Of a DNA stretch of 64,000 nt, positions 24,491-33,304 are shown piece by piece. The first letter of the stretch is position 1. Each line of letters opens with the position of its first letter. The stretch spans positions 186,001 to 250,000 of the forward strand of contig NZ_JAGEPF010000001.1 of the NCBI RefSeq assembly GCF_017573465.1. Direction: 5' to 3'. A model generated the notes under the pieces. The model worked only from the letters and a program-made list of their open reading frames with translations, was not told where the DNA came from and did no database searches. Made by a program: the position numbers and the translations under genes. Source of the DNA: Actinomadura violacea. GTDB lineage: Bacteria > Actinomycetota > Actinomycetes > Streptosporangiales > Streptosporangiaceae.

Positions 24491-25285
24491 TCAGAGCAGG
24501 GTCAGCAGGTGTCCGGCCTGGTGGACGAGGGTTCCGGGCGGGTTGCGCGGATGGTCCGGGTCGTCCGACAGGAGGGCCAGGAGCCAGAAGAGGGCCAGGA
24601 GCCGCCGGCATTCGGGGAGCCGGGCCCGCTCGGACGGGGTCAGTTCGAAGCAGCCGAGCAGCACGCCGGGGTCGAGCACGCCCTTCGCGGAGACGTGCTC
24701 GGCGACCTCGGCGAGTTCGTACGCGCGGTCGCCGCGTCCGGAGAACTCGAAGTCGACCAGCCGGACGCGCGTCCCGTCCCACAGGAAGTTGGCGAGATTG
24801 CCGTCGCCGGTCCCGAAGACGGGCGGCGGTTCGGCGGCGAAGACGGTGTCGCGGCCCGGGCGGCGGAGCCAGTCGCGGGCGGCGCCGAGGGCTTGGGCGG
24901 CGAGCGCGTCCGACGGCGGCAGAACCCGCTCTGACCAGGCGCGGAGGTTCTTCAGGGCGTCCAGGGGATGCAGGAGCCGCGACGGCAGTGCCGCCAGGGT
25001 CGCGGCCGGTATCGCGGTCTGGGAGACCGACATCGCCTCGACGAGCGCCGCGAGCTGCGCGCCGGTGAGCGGAGCCGAGAGCGGCTCGCCGGGCAGCCGC
25101 GACATGGTGACGGCCGGCGGGGACTCGGCGGTCCCATCGCGCAGCGGTTCGGGGGCGAGGCCGGGCGCGTGCTCGGCCAGCAGGGTCAGCGCCCGCCACT
25201 CGCGCTCGGGTTGCGCCATGTCCCAGGAGCGGTACCGCTTGGTGACGGTCGCCGCGCCGATCTCGACGCCGTGGGTGGTCGCCAT
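24491..25285 (-). CDS. Aminoglycoside phosphotransferase-family (kinase-like) protein
   Basis: A 264-residue protein with the APH/choline kinase fold. The catalytic loop reads FGTGDGNLANFLW, where the usual HGDxxxxN has Thr in place of His but keeps the Asp and the downstream Asn. The Mg-binding motif LVDFEFSG follows about 12 residues later. An N-terminal nucleotide-binding strand region (TVTKRYRSWDMAQPEREWRA) is present. Substrates of this family range from antibiotics to sugars and choline; nothing nearby indicates which. The gene converges with purC, with 8 bp between stops, and is divergent from the HATPase gene at 25381. Confidence 0.78.
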   Translation of the reverse strand: MATTHGVEIGAATVTKRYRSWDMAQPEREWRALTLLAEHAPGLAPEPLRDGTAESPPAVTMSRLPGEPLSAPLTGAQLAALVEAMSVSQTAIPAATLAALPSRLLHPLDALKNLRAWSERVLPPSDALAAQALGAARDWLRRPGRDTVFAAEPPPVFGTGDGNLANFLWDGTRVRLVDFEFSGRGDRAYELAEVAEHVSAKGVLDPGVLLGCFELTPSERARLPECRRLLALFWLLALLSDDPDHPRNPPGTLVHQAGHLLTLL

Positions 25286-25380
25286 GCCGGGAGCGTAGCC
25301 GCGCGCGCTGAACGTGCGGCGGGGCCGGGGACGTACTTGCCGGTGACGGGCTGCTTCTGCGGAGCGAGGGGGCCGTCTGC

Positions 25381-25839
25381 ATGGACGTTGAGGACGTGCT
25401 CGGAACCACCGGGCCCGGCGGCGGCGCGGGCGCGGTGCTCGGCTCGGTCACGCTGCCGGGGGCGCGCAGGTCGGTGGCGACCGCGCGGAGGTTCGTCCGG
25501 GACGTCCTGGACGGCCTGCCGGGCCTGGACGACGTGGTGCTCGCGGTGAGCGAGACCGTCGCGAACGCGGTGACGCACACGGCGTCGGGGCTGGAAGGCG
25601 GGCTGGTGACGGTGGTCGTCGCGGCCGTGCCCGGAGCGGTGCGGCTGGAGGTCGCCGACGACGGGGCGTCCGGAGCGCGGCCCTACGTGAAGGACGATCC
25701 CGGGGCCGAGACGGGACGCGGGATGCGGATCGTGCAGAGCCTCGCCGCGCGCTGGGGGTACCGGGCGGACGGGACGCGGACGGTGGTGTGGGCGGAGTTC
25801 CCGGCCCCGGACGCGTGGGTCCGGGACCGGGAACGGTGA
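25381..25839 (+). CDS. HATPase_c anti-sigma-like ATP-binding protein
   Basis: A 152-residue single-domain GHKL protein. It begins with a Gly-rich stretch, then ARRSVATARRFVRDVLDGLP. The N-box is LAVSETVANAVTHTASG, the G1 box VRLEVADDGASG and the G2 box ETGRGMRIVQSLAARWGY, the typical set for actinobacterial RsbW-like regulators. It stands alone without a sigma factor or anti-anti-sigma gene, as is common for the many copies in these genomes. It is distinct in sequence from the copy at 13395. Confidence 0.9.
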   Translation: MDVEDVLGTTGPGGGAGAVLGSVTLPGARRSVATARRFVRDVLDGLPGLDDVVLAVSETVANAVTHTASGLEGGLVTVVVAAVPGAVRLEVADDGASGARPYVKDDPGAETGRGMRIVQSLAARWGYRADGTRTVVWAEFPAPDAWVRDRER

Positions 25840-25856
25840 TGCGGGGGCCGGGGCCG

Positions 25857-26003
25857 TCAGCGACCCCGGTTGAACTGCCGGGTGGGCGCCCGGCCGGCGT
25901 TGCGGCGGTTGTTCGCGAACGACGCCGACCTGAAGTCGGGCTTGCCCTTCCTGGCCTTCTTCTTGGGCGGGACGGGGTTGTTATCCGGGTTGTTGGCGCG
26001 CAT
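25857..26003 (-). CDS. 48-residue very basic small protein, function unknown
   Basis: A short gene with a perfect GGAGGTGG Shine-Dalgarno 7-8 nt before ATG 26003. The product begins MRANNPDNNPVPPKKKARKG and is rich in Lys, Arg and Asn (NNRRNAGRAP, ending RQFNRGR). It has almost no hydrophobic residues and no Cys. Such composition suggests nucleic-acid or ribosome binding, but I do not recognise a family. It converges with the HATPase gene, with 17 bp between stops. Longer in-frame readings starting at 26087 lack a ribosome-binding site. Confidence 0.68.
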   Translation of the reverse strand: MRANNPDNNPVPPKKKARKGKPDFRSASFANNRRNAGRAPTRQFNRGR

Positions 26004-26313
26004 AAAGAAACCACCTCCGGGCAGAGTCGTGGTGCAGCCGTGAAAGGGTGAGGAAAAGGCCGGAGGCATGGCGAAGAAACCGGTCACGCGGGCATGCGTG
26101 AACCAGTGAGAGTATTCGCGGAATTTCGCCTTCGGCGCGGAGGGCGGGAGCGGGCCCGATCAGATGCGGGCGGCTCGACCGTGGGATATCAAAGCTCCAT
26201 GCCGGTGATCATGCCTGAGCCCGGCAGTCGTGTCAACCCTCTTTTTTCCGGCGGGCCGTGAACCCAGAAGGGCGCGTGCGGAGAGACGTTCCGAACGCGC
26301 CTGGAGGTTCGGG
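26004..26313. other. 310-bp intergenic region between divergent genes
   Basis: This lies between the small basic gene (leftward) and the LCP gene (rightward) and must hold both promoters. I see a modest hairpin CGCCTTCGGCG near 26130 and a T-run in CCTCTTTTTTCC near 26237. I find no convincing -35/-10 pair and no gene. Confidence 0.5.
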
Positions 26314-27651
26314 ATGAAGAAGAGACTGGCGTGGGCGGCCATCGCCGCGGCGGGACTCCTCGTGCTGGGGAGCCTGTCGGCGTACGGGTACTACTGGAGG
26401 CTGCAGAGCGCCGTCCATCACGAGGACGTCGACAAGCTGCTCGGCAAGAACCGGCCGAAGAAGCTGAACGACGCGCAGAACATCGTGGTCCTCGGGTCGG
26501 ACACGCGGGCGGGCGCGAACGCCCGGTACGGCCGCGGGCTGCGGGACAAGCCGCCCGCCTCCGACACGATGCTGATGCTGCACCTGTCGCCGGGCGGCGG
26601 GCAGGCGATGGGCGTCAGCTTCCCGCGCGACCTGATGGTGCCGATCCCGCCGTGCACGCGCACGGACGGGTCGAAATCGCCGGGAAAGCCGGTCGCGATG
26701 CTGAACGAGGCGATGGCGCTCGCCGGGCCGACGTGCACGGTGAAGACGATCGAGCAGTTCACGCACATCCACATCGACCATTTCGTGCAGGTCGACTTCG
26801 TGGGCTTCAAGAGCATCACGACGGAACTCGGCGGCGTCCCGGTGTGCGTGACCGGTGACGTGTACGACAAGAACACGGGGCTGCGCCTGACGAAAGGCCG
26901 GCATCTGCTGAAAGGCGAGCAGGCGCTCGCGTACGTGCGGAGCCGGCACGGTTTCGGCGACGGCTCGGACACCCAGCGCATCCGGCGGCAGCAGCATTTC
27001 TTCGGCGCGATGGCGAAGCGGGCGATGAGCGGCGGCGTGCTCACCGATCCCGGCCGGCTGAACGGGCTGCTGACCGCCACGGCGAAGTCGCTGACGACCG
27101 ACAAGCAGCTGACCGTCGCGAGAATGCTGGACCTCGCGCAGGGAATGCGGGACCTCAGCGCCGGGAAGCTGCGGTTCGCGACGGTGCCGTCGGGCCCCTA
27201 CGCGCTCAACAAGAACCGGGTCCAGCTCGTCCAGCCGGCGGCGAACGCGTTCTTCGCCGCGCTGCGCGACGACCGGACGGTCCCGGAGCCGGCGAAGGCG
27301 CCGAAGGCCCCGCCCGGCACGGTGCGGATCTACAACGCGTCCGGGCTGGACGGCGGCGCCCGGCAGGTCGCGGACGAGCTGCGGAACCGCGGCTGGAAGA
27401 TCGCCGGGGTGGGGAACCTCGGCCGCCGGTCGGCGGCCACGTTCGTCCGGTACGGGTCGGGCGCGCGGCCGCAGGCGGACGCGCTCGCCGCGCTCGTCTC
27501 GGCGGGACGGGCGGCGCCGCGCGCGAAGGAGGCGCCGGGCGTGGTCGACCTGGTGATCGGCACCCGGTTCGAGGGGGTGAAGGGCACGTCGATCCCGCTG
27601 CAGCAGGGCGAGAGCCGGGCGAGCGACGCGGTATGCGAGAAGGTGGCGTGA
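26314..27651 (+). CDS. LytR-CpsA-Psr (LCP) family cell-wall glycopolymer transferase
   Basis: A 445-residue membrane-anchored enzyme with a short cytoplasmic start and one TM (about 5-27). An LCP domain (about 60-240) carries the usual Arg/Asp-rich active-site motifs: VLGSDTRAG, SDTMLMLHL, FPRDLMVPIP and YVRSRHGFGDGSDTQRIRRQ. A LytR_C domain is at about 330-420 (VRIYNASGLDGGARQVADEL). LCP proteins transfer undecaprenyl-linked polymers such as arabinogalactan or teichoic acid to peptidoglycan. ATG 26314 is supported by CTGGAGG 7 nt upstream; an upstream in-frame ATG has no such site. Confidence 0.94.
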   Translation: MKKRLAWAAIAAAGLLVLGSLSAYGYYWRLQSAVHHEDVDKLLGKNRPKKLNDAQNIVVLGSDTRAGANARYGRGLRDKPPASDTMLMLHLSPGGGQAMGVSFPRDLMVPIPPCTRTDGSKSPGKPVAMLNEAMALAGPTCTVKTIEQFTHIHIDHFVQVDFVGFKSITTELGGVPVCVTGDVYDKNTGLRLTKGRHLLKGEQALAYVRSRHGFGDGSDTQRIRRQQHFFGAMAKRAMSGGVLTDPGRLNGLLTATAKSLTTDKQLTVARMLDLAQGMRDLSAGKLRFATVPSGPYALNKNRVQLVQPAANAFFAALRDDRTVPEPAKAPKAPPGTVRIYNASGLDGGARQVADELRNRGWKIAGVGNLGRRSAATFVRYGSGARPQADALAALVSAGRAAPRAKEAPGVVDLVIGTRFEGVKGTSIPLQQGESRASDAVCEKVA

Positions 27652-27719
27652 CCCGTACGGCGCGATCTGTGGGGTACGTGTCGTTGACGCCATGACCGGC
27701 CGGGCCGCAGCCTGGAGCC

Positions 27720-28670
27720 ATGCGCGTCGCGTTCGTGATCTATGACGGGTTCCAGGGGCTGGACCTGACCGGGCCGTACGAGGTCCTGCAGGCGACCGGG
27801 CGGTACGAGTGCCTGGTCGTCGGGCCGCAGGCGGGCCCGGTCACGTCCAGCAGCGGGCTGCCCGTCGTCGCGTCCCACGGCGTCGGCGACCTGCCGCCGG
27901 ACGGGTTCGACACCGTCCTCGTGGCGGGCGGGACCGGCGTCGACCGGGCGCGCGACGATCCGGCGCTGGTCCGCTGGGTGACGGACGCGGCGCGGGACGC
28001 GCGGCGCGTCGCGGCGGTCTGCAGCGGGGTGGTCCTGCTCGCCGAGGCGGGGCTGCTCGACGGGCGGCGCGTCACGAGCCACTGGGGCCGGGAGGCGCAG
28101 CTGCGGGCCGAGTACCCGGCGCTGCGCGTCGACTGCGACCCGATCTTCATCCGGGACGGGCGGGTCTGGACGTCCGCGGGCGTCACCGCGGGCATGGACC
28201 TCGCGCTCGCGCTGGTCGAGGACGACCACGGCCGGGAGGCCGCGCACGCGGTCGCGCGGGAGCTGGTGATGTTCCTGCGGCGGCCGGGCGGTCAGTCGCA
28301 GTTCAGCGTGCCGCTGTGGTCGGCGCAGCCGGCGTCCGACCCGATCCGCGTCGCGGTGACGGCCGTGCAGACCGACCCGGGCGCCCGGCACAGCGTCGCC
28401 GACCTGGCCGGATGCTCGGGGCTGAGCCCGCGGCACCTGCAGCGCCGGTTCACCGCCGAGATGGGGGTGCCGCCGTCGGTGTACGTGGAGCGGGTGCGGA
28501 TCGAGGCGGCGCAGCGCGCGCTGGCCGGGGGTGACGAGCCCGTCGAGACGCTGGCGCGGCGGCTCGGGTTCGGCACGGGCGAGACGCTGCGGCGCGCGTT
28601 CCACCGGCGGGTCGGCGTGGCGCCGTCCGACTACCGGGACCGATTCCGAGGGACGAGGGAGTACGCATGA
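27720..28670 (+). CDS. GlxA-type regulator (DJ-1/PfpI + AraC HTH)
   Basis: A 316-residue two-domain regulator. The N-terminal class I glutamine amidotransferase-like DJ-1/PfpI domain (about 1-190) includes VAFVIYDGFQGLDLTGPYEV and AAVCSGVVLLAEAGLL. The C-terminal AraC double HTH (about 210-310) includes VADLAGCSGLSPRHLQRRF and LARRLGFGTGETLRRAFHRR. The Cys at the nucleophile elbow is kept, though in this family the domain usually senses rather than catalyses. Its stop overlaps the ATG of the following DJ-1/PfpI gene (ATGA), so the two form an operon and the enzyme is probably its target. Confidence 0.93.
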   Translation: MRVAFVIYDGFQGLDLTGPYEVLQATGRYECLVVGPQAGPVTSSSGLPVVASHGVGDLPPDGFDTVLVAGGTGVDRARDDPALVRWVTDAARDARRVAAVCSGVVLLAEAGLLDGRRVTSHWGREAQLRAEYPALRVDCDPIFIRDGRVWTSAGVTAGMDLALALVEDDHGREAAHAVARELVMFLRRPGGQSQFSVPLWSAQPASDPIRVAVTAVQTDPGARHSVADLAGCSGLSPRHLQRRFTAEMGVPPSVYVERVRIEAAQRALAGGDEPVETLARRLGFGTGETLRRAFHRRVGVAPSDYRDRFRGTREYA

Positions 28671-29269
28671 CGACCTACGGGCTGCTGGTGTTCGAGGACG
28701 CCGAGGAGCTGGACTTCGTGGGGCCGTGGGAGGTGTTCACGGCTTCGGCGATGCTGCGCGACGAGGGTGACCAGGCGGTGCTGGTCGCCGAAGGGTCCGC
28801 GCCGGTGCGCTGCGCCAAGGGCCTGCGGGTCGTGCCGGACCGGACGTTCGGCGACCATCCGGAGCTGGACGTCCTGCTGGCGCCGGGCGGGCGCGGCGCG
28901 CGCGAGACGCAGATCGGGAACGCGGCGCTGACGGGCTGGATCGCGAAGACCGCCGAGCGGGCCGACTGGGTGACGAGCGTGTGCACGGGCTCGTTCCTCC
29001 TGCACGAGGCGGGTCCGGCCAAGGGGCGCAGGGTCGCGACGCACTGGGCGTCCGAGGACGACCTTGAGGCGCGCGGTGACGTGACGGTCGTGCGGGAGGC
29101 GCGCTACGTCGTGGACGGCAACCTGGTCACGAGCCAAGGCGTGTCGGCCGGTATCGACATGGCGCTATGGCTCGTAGGGCGCATCCACGGGCGCGACCAC
29201 GCGCGCGCGGTGCGCCGCTACATCCAGTACGAGCCCGCCCCGCCGTACATGGCCGACGAGCCGCTCTAG
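28667..29269 (+). CDS. DJ-1/PfpI family protein (isonitrile hydratase-like)
   Basis: A 200-residue single-domain protein of the DJ-1/ThiJ/PfpI superfamily. It opens GLLVFEDAEELDFVGPWEVF, and the nucleophile elbow VTSVCTGSFLL gives Cys106. The conserved Glu near residue 14 and THWAS follow, consistent with the InhA (isonitrile hydratase) subgroup, which hydrates isonitriles to N-substituted formamides. It is coupled to the GlxA-type regulator upstream by a 4-bp overlap. Activity could also be a glyoxalase or chaperone type; the InhA assignment is by subgroup resemblance only. Confidence 0.82.
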   Translation: MTTYGLLVFEDAEELDFVGPWEVFTASAMLRDEGDQAVLVAEGSAPVRCAKGLRVVPDRTFGDHPELDVLLAPGGRGARETQIGNAALTGWIAKTAERADWVTSVCTGSFLLHEAGPAKGRRVATHWASEDDLEARGDVTVVREARYVVDGNLVTSQGVSAGIDMALWLVGRIHGRDHARAVRRYIQYEPAPPYMADEPL

Positions 29270-29429
29270 GCGCCCGCTCTAGGCAGAGCCGAAGATCCGC
29301 TCGGGGCAGGACCGAAACACCGCCTCAGGCGGGGTGACGAGCCGCTCCGAGCGGGGCGCCGGCCCCGAATCGGGATCGAACATTCCGCCATACCGGTGAT
29401 GATCTTCGCTTATCGGCATAATCACGCGA

Positions 29430-30899
29430 ATGGCGATGGCGCTTCCGGTGCGGATCCGCGGTGACGGCGTGCGCGTCGCGGTCGAGACCGACCCGGCGCA
29501 CGCCCCGCTGCGCGACTTCCTGCTCAACGACCTGGGCGAGGACGTCGCCGCGATCATCCGGGCCAAGGGCCGGCTGAGCGACGGGCTCGCGGCATCGGGC
29601 GGGCATCGGCCCTGGCAGGAGCTGTACCGCTTCCACCGGCTCGACTTCGACGGCGCGGTCGTGCACCTGCGGGACGTCGGCGGCTGGTCGTCCTGCGACC
29701 TGGACCCCGGCGTCCTGCTGCGCTGCCTGGAGGAGTACCTGGAGCAGGTCGGGGCCGTGCGGCACCGGCAGATGCTCGACGGCGTGCTCCAGGCCGGCGC
29801 CGAGCGGTTCGTCCCGGACCGGGAGCTGCCCGTCGCGTTCCGCGTGGAAGGCCCCGGCGACGTCGCGTGCGTCCCGGCGCCCGGCAACGAGCCGCTCGCC
29901 GGGCTCCTCGGCGACACCGAGTTCGTCCTCGGGCTGGACTGGATGGTCGCCGAGCTGGGCCGCCCCGGCGCCGCCGTCACGTGGCCGGGACGGGTCTTCC
30001 GCGTCGCCGTCGCCGACGGCGTCGCCACCATCGAGGGCGAGAACGGCGCCTACCTGTGCCTGGACGGCGAGACGTTCCGGCAGGTCGTCGCCGCCTTCCG
30101 GCAGGCGCACGCGGACTCGCACCGAGCCGCAGCGCAGGAGCGCGCCGAGCCCGTCGCGGCGATGCTCGCGCTCGGCGGGACGTCCCGGCGGGCGCGCGGC
30201 TGGGCGCTCGTCCGGACGCCCCGCGCCACGCTGGAGGACGTCGCCGGCCTCACCCCGCACCCCGACGCGTGCCTCCCGCACGGCGTCCTCGGCACCGGGT
30301 CGGGCGCCTGCTGGGCCGACCTCGCCGTGCTGGACGAGTCGGGCGGCCGGCTGCGCGGCGGCACCAAGACCTTCATGCCGCGCGGCATCGACGCGGACCG
30401 GCTCGTCCCCGACCTGCGGGACGCGCTGACCCGCGCCCGTTTCCTCACGTCCGTCCCGGGCGCGTGGGCGTCGTTCGTCGCGGGCGTCCCCGTGCACGGC
30501 TACGTCGACCCGGACGCGGCGGTGCGGCTGCCGTGCGAACCGGTGCAGGCCGAGGCCGTCGCGCAGCACGTCCGCGTGTTCTTCCCCGAGTTGGTCGAGT
30601 CCGGCGGGGACCTGGAGGCGGCCGCCTCGCGCGCCGCCGGGACCGCCCGCACGGTGAGCGGCGCGCCGCACGTCCTGACCGCGTTCCTGCTGCACGACGT
30701 GCAGTGCCACCGGCACCACCTCGACGTCGTCCGCGCGGCGCGTCCCGGCTGGGAGCACACCGGGAACGCCTGCCATCTGCGGGTGGACGTCCGGACCGTC
30801 CGGCTGGAGCACCTCTGGCTGGACGGCCACTCCTGCGAGCTGCCGACCGGCGAGTTCGCGCGCGTCCTGGAGGAGTACGAACGCCTCGCCGCGCTCTAA
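29430..30899 (+). CDS. Uncharacterised 489-residue protein
   Basis: I do not recognise a family. The protein is soluble, acidic and without a signal peptide or membrane segment. Blocks that stand out are HRPWQELYRFHRLDFDG (about 59-75), ENGAYLCLDGETFRQVVAAF (about 203-222), a Gly/Ser loop GVLGTGSGACWADLAVL (about 286-302), FMPRGIDADRLVPDL and a C-terminal CHLRVDVRTVRLEHLWLDGH. The two halves look like separate alpha/beta modules joined near residue 225. A CATAAT hexamer at 29417-29422 sits 7 nt before ATG 29430, so translation may be leaderless, but no good -35 is present. It is followed 30 bp later by the CocE-type hydrolase. Confidence 0.72.
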   Translation: MAMALPVRIRGDGVRVAVETDPAHAPLRDFLLNDLGEDVAAIIRAKGRLSDGLAASGGHRPWQELYRFHRLDFDGAVVHLRDVGGWSSCDLDPGVLLRCLEEYLEQVGAVRHRQMLDGVLQAGAERFVPDRELPVAFRVEGPGDVACVPAPGNEPLAGLLGDTEFVLGLDWMVAELGRPGAAVTWPGRVFRVAVADGVATIEGENGAYLCLDGETFRQVVAAFRQAHADSHRAAAQERAEPVAAMLALGGTSRRARGWALVRTPRATLEDVAGLTPHPDACLPHGVLGTGSGACWADLAVLDESGGRLRGGTKTFMPRGIDADRLVPDLRDALTRARFLTSVPGAWASFVAGVPVHGYVDPDAAVRLPCEPVQAEAVAQHVRVFFPELVESGGDLEAAASRAAGTARTVSGAPHVLTAFLLHDVQCHRHHLDVVRAARPGWEHTGNACHLRVDVRTVRLEHLWLDGHSCELPTGEFARVLEEYERLAAL

Positions 30900-30929
30900 C
30901 GTGGAGGCCCACGTCTGCGGAGGTTGCGC

Positions 30930-32537
30930 ATGTCCATGGCGGGACGGCTGGTCGACCGTTTCCTCGGGCTGCCCGGGGCCGATGCGGCGGCCACGGACGT
31001 CGGCATAGCCCGTGACCTGCGGATACCGATGCCGGACGGCGCGGTGCTGGTCGCCGACCTGTACCGTCCGCGCGGTGCCGGGCCGCTGCCCGCCGTGCTG
31101 ATCCGGACCCCGTACGGCAAGCGGCAGGGGCTCGTCCGGCTGCTCGCCGGGGTTCTCGCCAGGCGCGGTTTCCAGGTCGTCATACAGAATGTACGTGGCA
31201 TACACGGGTCGGGCGGCGAGTTCCACGCGTTCCACGACGAACGCGGAGACGGTCTCGCGACGCTCAAATGGGTGCGGGCCCAGCCGTGGTGCGACGGGCG
31301 CATCGCGACGGCCGGCGCGAGCTACCTCGGCTACACGCAATGGGCGATCGCGCCCTACGCCGACCCGCCCCTAGAGGCGATGGGGCTCGGCATCACCGCG
31401 TCCGAATTCGTCAGCTCGTTCTATCCCGGCGGCGCCCTCGCCCTGCACAACACACTGGTGTGGTCATCGCTGATGGGGACGCGTGACGACAGGAAGCGTC
31501 CGCTCCACAACCGGCGCGTCAGGCACGCTATGCGGCACCTACCAGTCGGCGAGGCCGACATGGCCGCGATAGGACGAGCCGAGCCGTTCCTACGCGAGGT
31601 CACCGGCAACGCCGAGAACGAGGCGTTCTGGCGGGAGACCGACCACAGCGCGGGCGTCGCCGCGACCACGTCGCCCGCGAGCATGGTGACCGGCTGGTGG
31701 GACCTGTTCCTGCGCGGCCAGCTCCGCGACTTCGCCGCCCTGCACGCCGCCGGACGGCAGGTCCGCATCACCATCGGCCCCTGGGGGCACGACGCCAAGG
31801 CGCTGCGCGCCGTTCTCGCCGACCAGGTGTCCTGGCTGAACGCGCACCTGCACGGCGACGCGGCGGAACTCCGGCGCGCACCCGTCCGGCTCTACCTGCA
31901 GAAGGCGGACCGCTGGCTCGACTTCCAGCAGTGGCCGCCGCCCGAGACCACGCCCACGCCGCTGTACCTCGGCCACGGCCTGACCTGGGACGAGCCGTCC
32001 GCACCGCTCGACCCCGCGGCGTTCACCTACGACCCGTACGACCCCACGCCGTCCGCCGGCGGGCCGCTGCTGTCGCCCGGCCGCGGCGGGCAGCGCGACA
32101 ACGGGCGCATCGAGGCGCGCGGCGACGTCGCCGTCCTGACCGGCGCCCGCCTCGACCGCGACCTCGACCTGATCGGCCCGGTCTCGGCGGCGTTCCACGT
32201 CCGCACCGACACCGGGCACGCCGACCTGTTCGTCCGGCTCTGCGACGTCGGCCCGGACGGAACGTCCCGCAACGTCACCGACGGCATGCTGCGCATCGAC
32301 GCCGCCCCGGGCGAGGTCGTCGAGGCGGAGATCGAGATGCACCCGACCGGCTACCGGTTCCGGCGCGGGCACCGGCTCCGCGTCATGCTCGCGGGCGGCG
32401 CGTTCCCGCGCTTCGCCCGCAACCACGGGCGCGGCGAACCCGCCGGACGGGCGGTCGCGTCGCGCCGCGTCCGCATCGAGGTGCTGCGCGGCGCGGAGCA
32501 CCCGTCGGCGCTCCATCTACCGGTCTGGGCGCCCTGA
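30930..32537 (+). CDS. CocE/NonD family hydrolase (X-Pro dipeptidyl-peptidase-like)
   Basis: A 535-residue serine hydrolase. An alpha/beta hydrolase core starts near RIPMPDGAVLVADLYRPRG, and LPAVLIRTPYGK is typical. The nucleophile elbow AGASYLGYTQW places Ser131, and the oxyanion-region block is VIQNVRGIHGSGGEFHAF. The C-terminal jelly-roll domain (about 375-535) is marked by RLDRDLDLIGPVSAAFHV and RFRRGHRLRVMLAGGAFPRF. Family members cleave cocaine-type esters, acyl peptides or glutaryl-cephalosporins. ATG 30930 follows CGGAGG. It has no signal peptide. Its stop is 1 bp from the convergent def stop. Confidence 0.92.
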   Translation: MSMAGRLVDRFLGLPGADAAATDVGIARDLRIPMPDGAVLVADLYRPRGAGPLPAVLIRTPYGKRQGLVRLLAGVLARRGFQVVIQNVRGIHGSGGEFHAFHDERGDGLATLKWVRAQPWCDGRIATAGASYLGYTQWAIAPYADPPLEAMGLGITASEFVSSFYPGGALALHNTLVWSSLMGTRDDRKRPLHNRRVRHAMRHLPVGEADMAAIGRAEPFLREVTGNAENEAFWRETDHSAGVAATTSPASMVTGWWDLFLRGQLRDFAALHAAGRQVRITIGPWGHDAKALRAVLADQVSWLNAHLHGDAAELRRAPVRLYLQKADRWLDFQQWPPPETTPTPLYLGHGLTWDEPSAPLDPAAFTYDPYDPTPSAGGPLLSPGRGGQRDNGRIEARGDVAVLTGARLDRDLDLIGPVSAAFHVRTDTGHADLFVRLCDVGPDGTSRNVTDGMLRIDAAPGEVVEAEIEMHPTGYRFRRGHRLRVMLAGGAFPRFARNHGRGEPAGRAVASRRVRIEVLRGAEHPSALHLPVWAP

Positions 32538-32538
32538 C

Positions 32539-33087
32539 TCACTCGCCGCCGGAGTCGTTGTCGGCGGCGGCGGCGCGCAGCGCCTCGTACTCCTTGAGCA
32601 CCTTCTTGCGCGCCCGCGCCGAGAGCCGGTCGATGTAGACCTTGCCCTCCAGGTGGTCGGTCTCGTGCTGGAGGCACCGCGCGAGCAGGCCCGTCCCCTC
32701 GACCGTCACCGGGTTCCCCTTGACGTCGAACCCGCGCACGGTCGCGCGGTCGGGACGCGCGAGGCGGGCGTGCGGGCCCGGCACCGACAGGCAGCCCTCC
32801 TCGTCGTCGTCGAGCCGCCGGTCCGCGAGCCCGGGCAGCTCCAGGACCGGGTTGACCACCGTCCCCCGGTGCCGCTCGCCGTCCTCGTCCGGACAGTCGT
32901 ACACGAAGATCCGCAGGTCGACGCCGATCTGGTTGCCGGCGAGCCCCACGCCCTCCGCCGCGTACATGCTCGCGAACATGTCGTCGGCGAGCTCCGCCAG
33001 CGCCGCGTCGAACTCCTGCACCGGCCGGCACGCCCGGTGCAGGACCGGGGTCCCCACCAGCGTGATCGGCCGTACCCGCCCCGCCAT
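32539..33087 (-). CDS. def: Peptide deformylase
   Basis: A 182-residue metalloenzyme that removes the formyl group from nascent proteins. The three family motifs are present: motif I GVGLAGNQ (46-53, with Gly51 where Ala is usual), motif II EGCLSV with metal ligand Cys99, and motif [11 protein letters not shown] with His141, Glu142 and His145. The C-terminus is extended and Asp/Ser/Gly-rich, as in many actinobacterial copies. ATG 33087 follows AAGGGAG. It is not linked to fmt or other translation genes here, so it may be a secondary copy. Confidence 0.96.
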   Translation of the reverse strand: MAGRVRPITLVGTPVLHRACRPVQEFDAALAELADDMFASMYAAEGVGLAGNQIGVDLRIFVYDCPDEDGERHRGTVVNPVLELPGLADRRLDDDEEGCLSVPGPHARLARPDRATVRGFDVKGNPVTVEGTGLLARCLQHETDHLEGKVYIDRLSARARKKVLKEYEALRAAAADNDSGGE

Positions 33088-33304
33088 CCGATCTCCCTTC
33101 GCGCTCGGGCACCATCCTGTCCCATCCTCCCGGAGGCCCGCTCGGCGGCGGGCCGGAGGACGGGCCTTAGACGCCCGCCGAAGCGCTCGCGACGGGTCCG
33201 CGGCGGCACTTTTTTCACACCACCGTGCAGAAATACCCGCACCCGATCCGCCGTGACTTTGATCAAATGGTGGGGTTCACTTTGCACGGGAGGCGACGTC
33301 GGGA

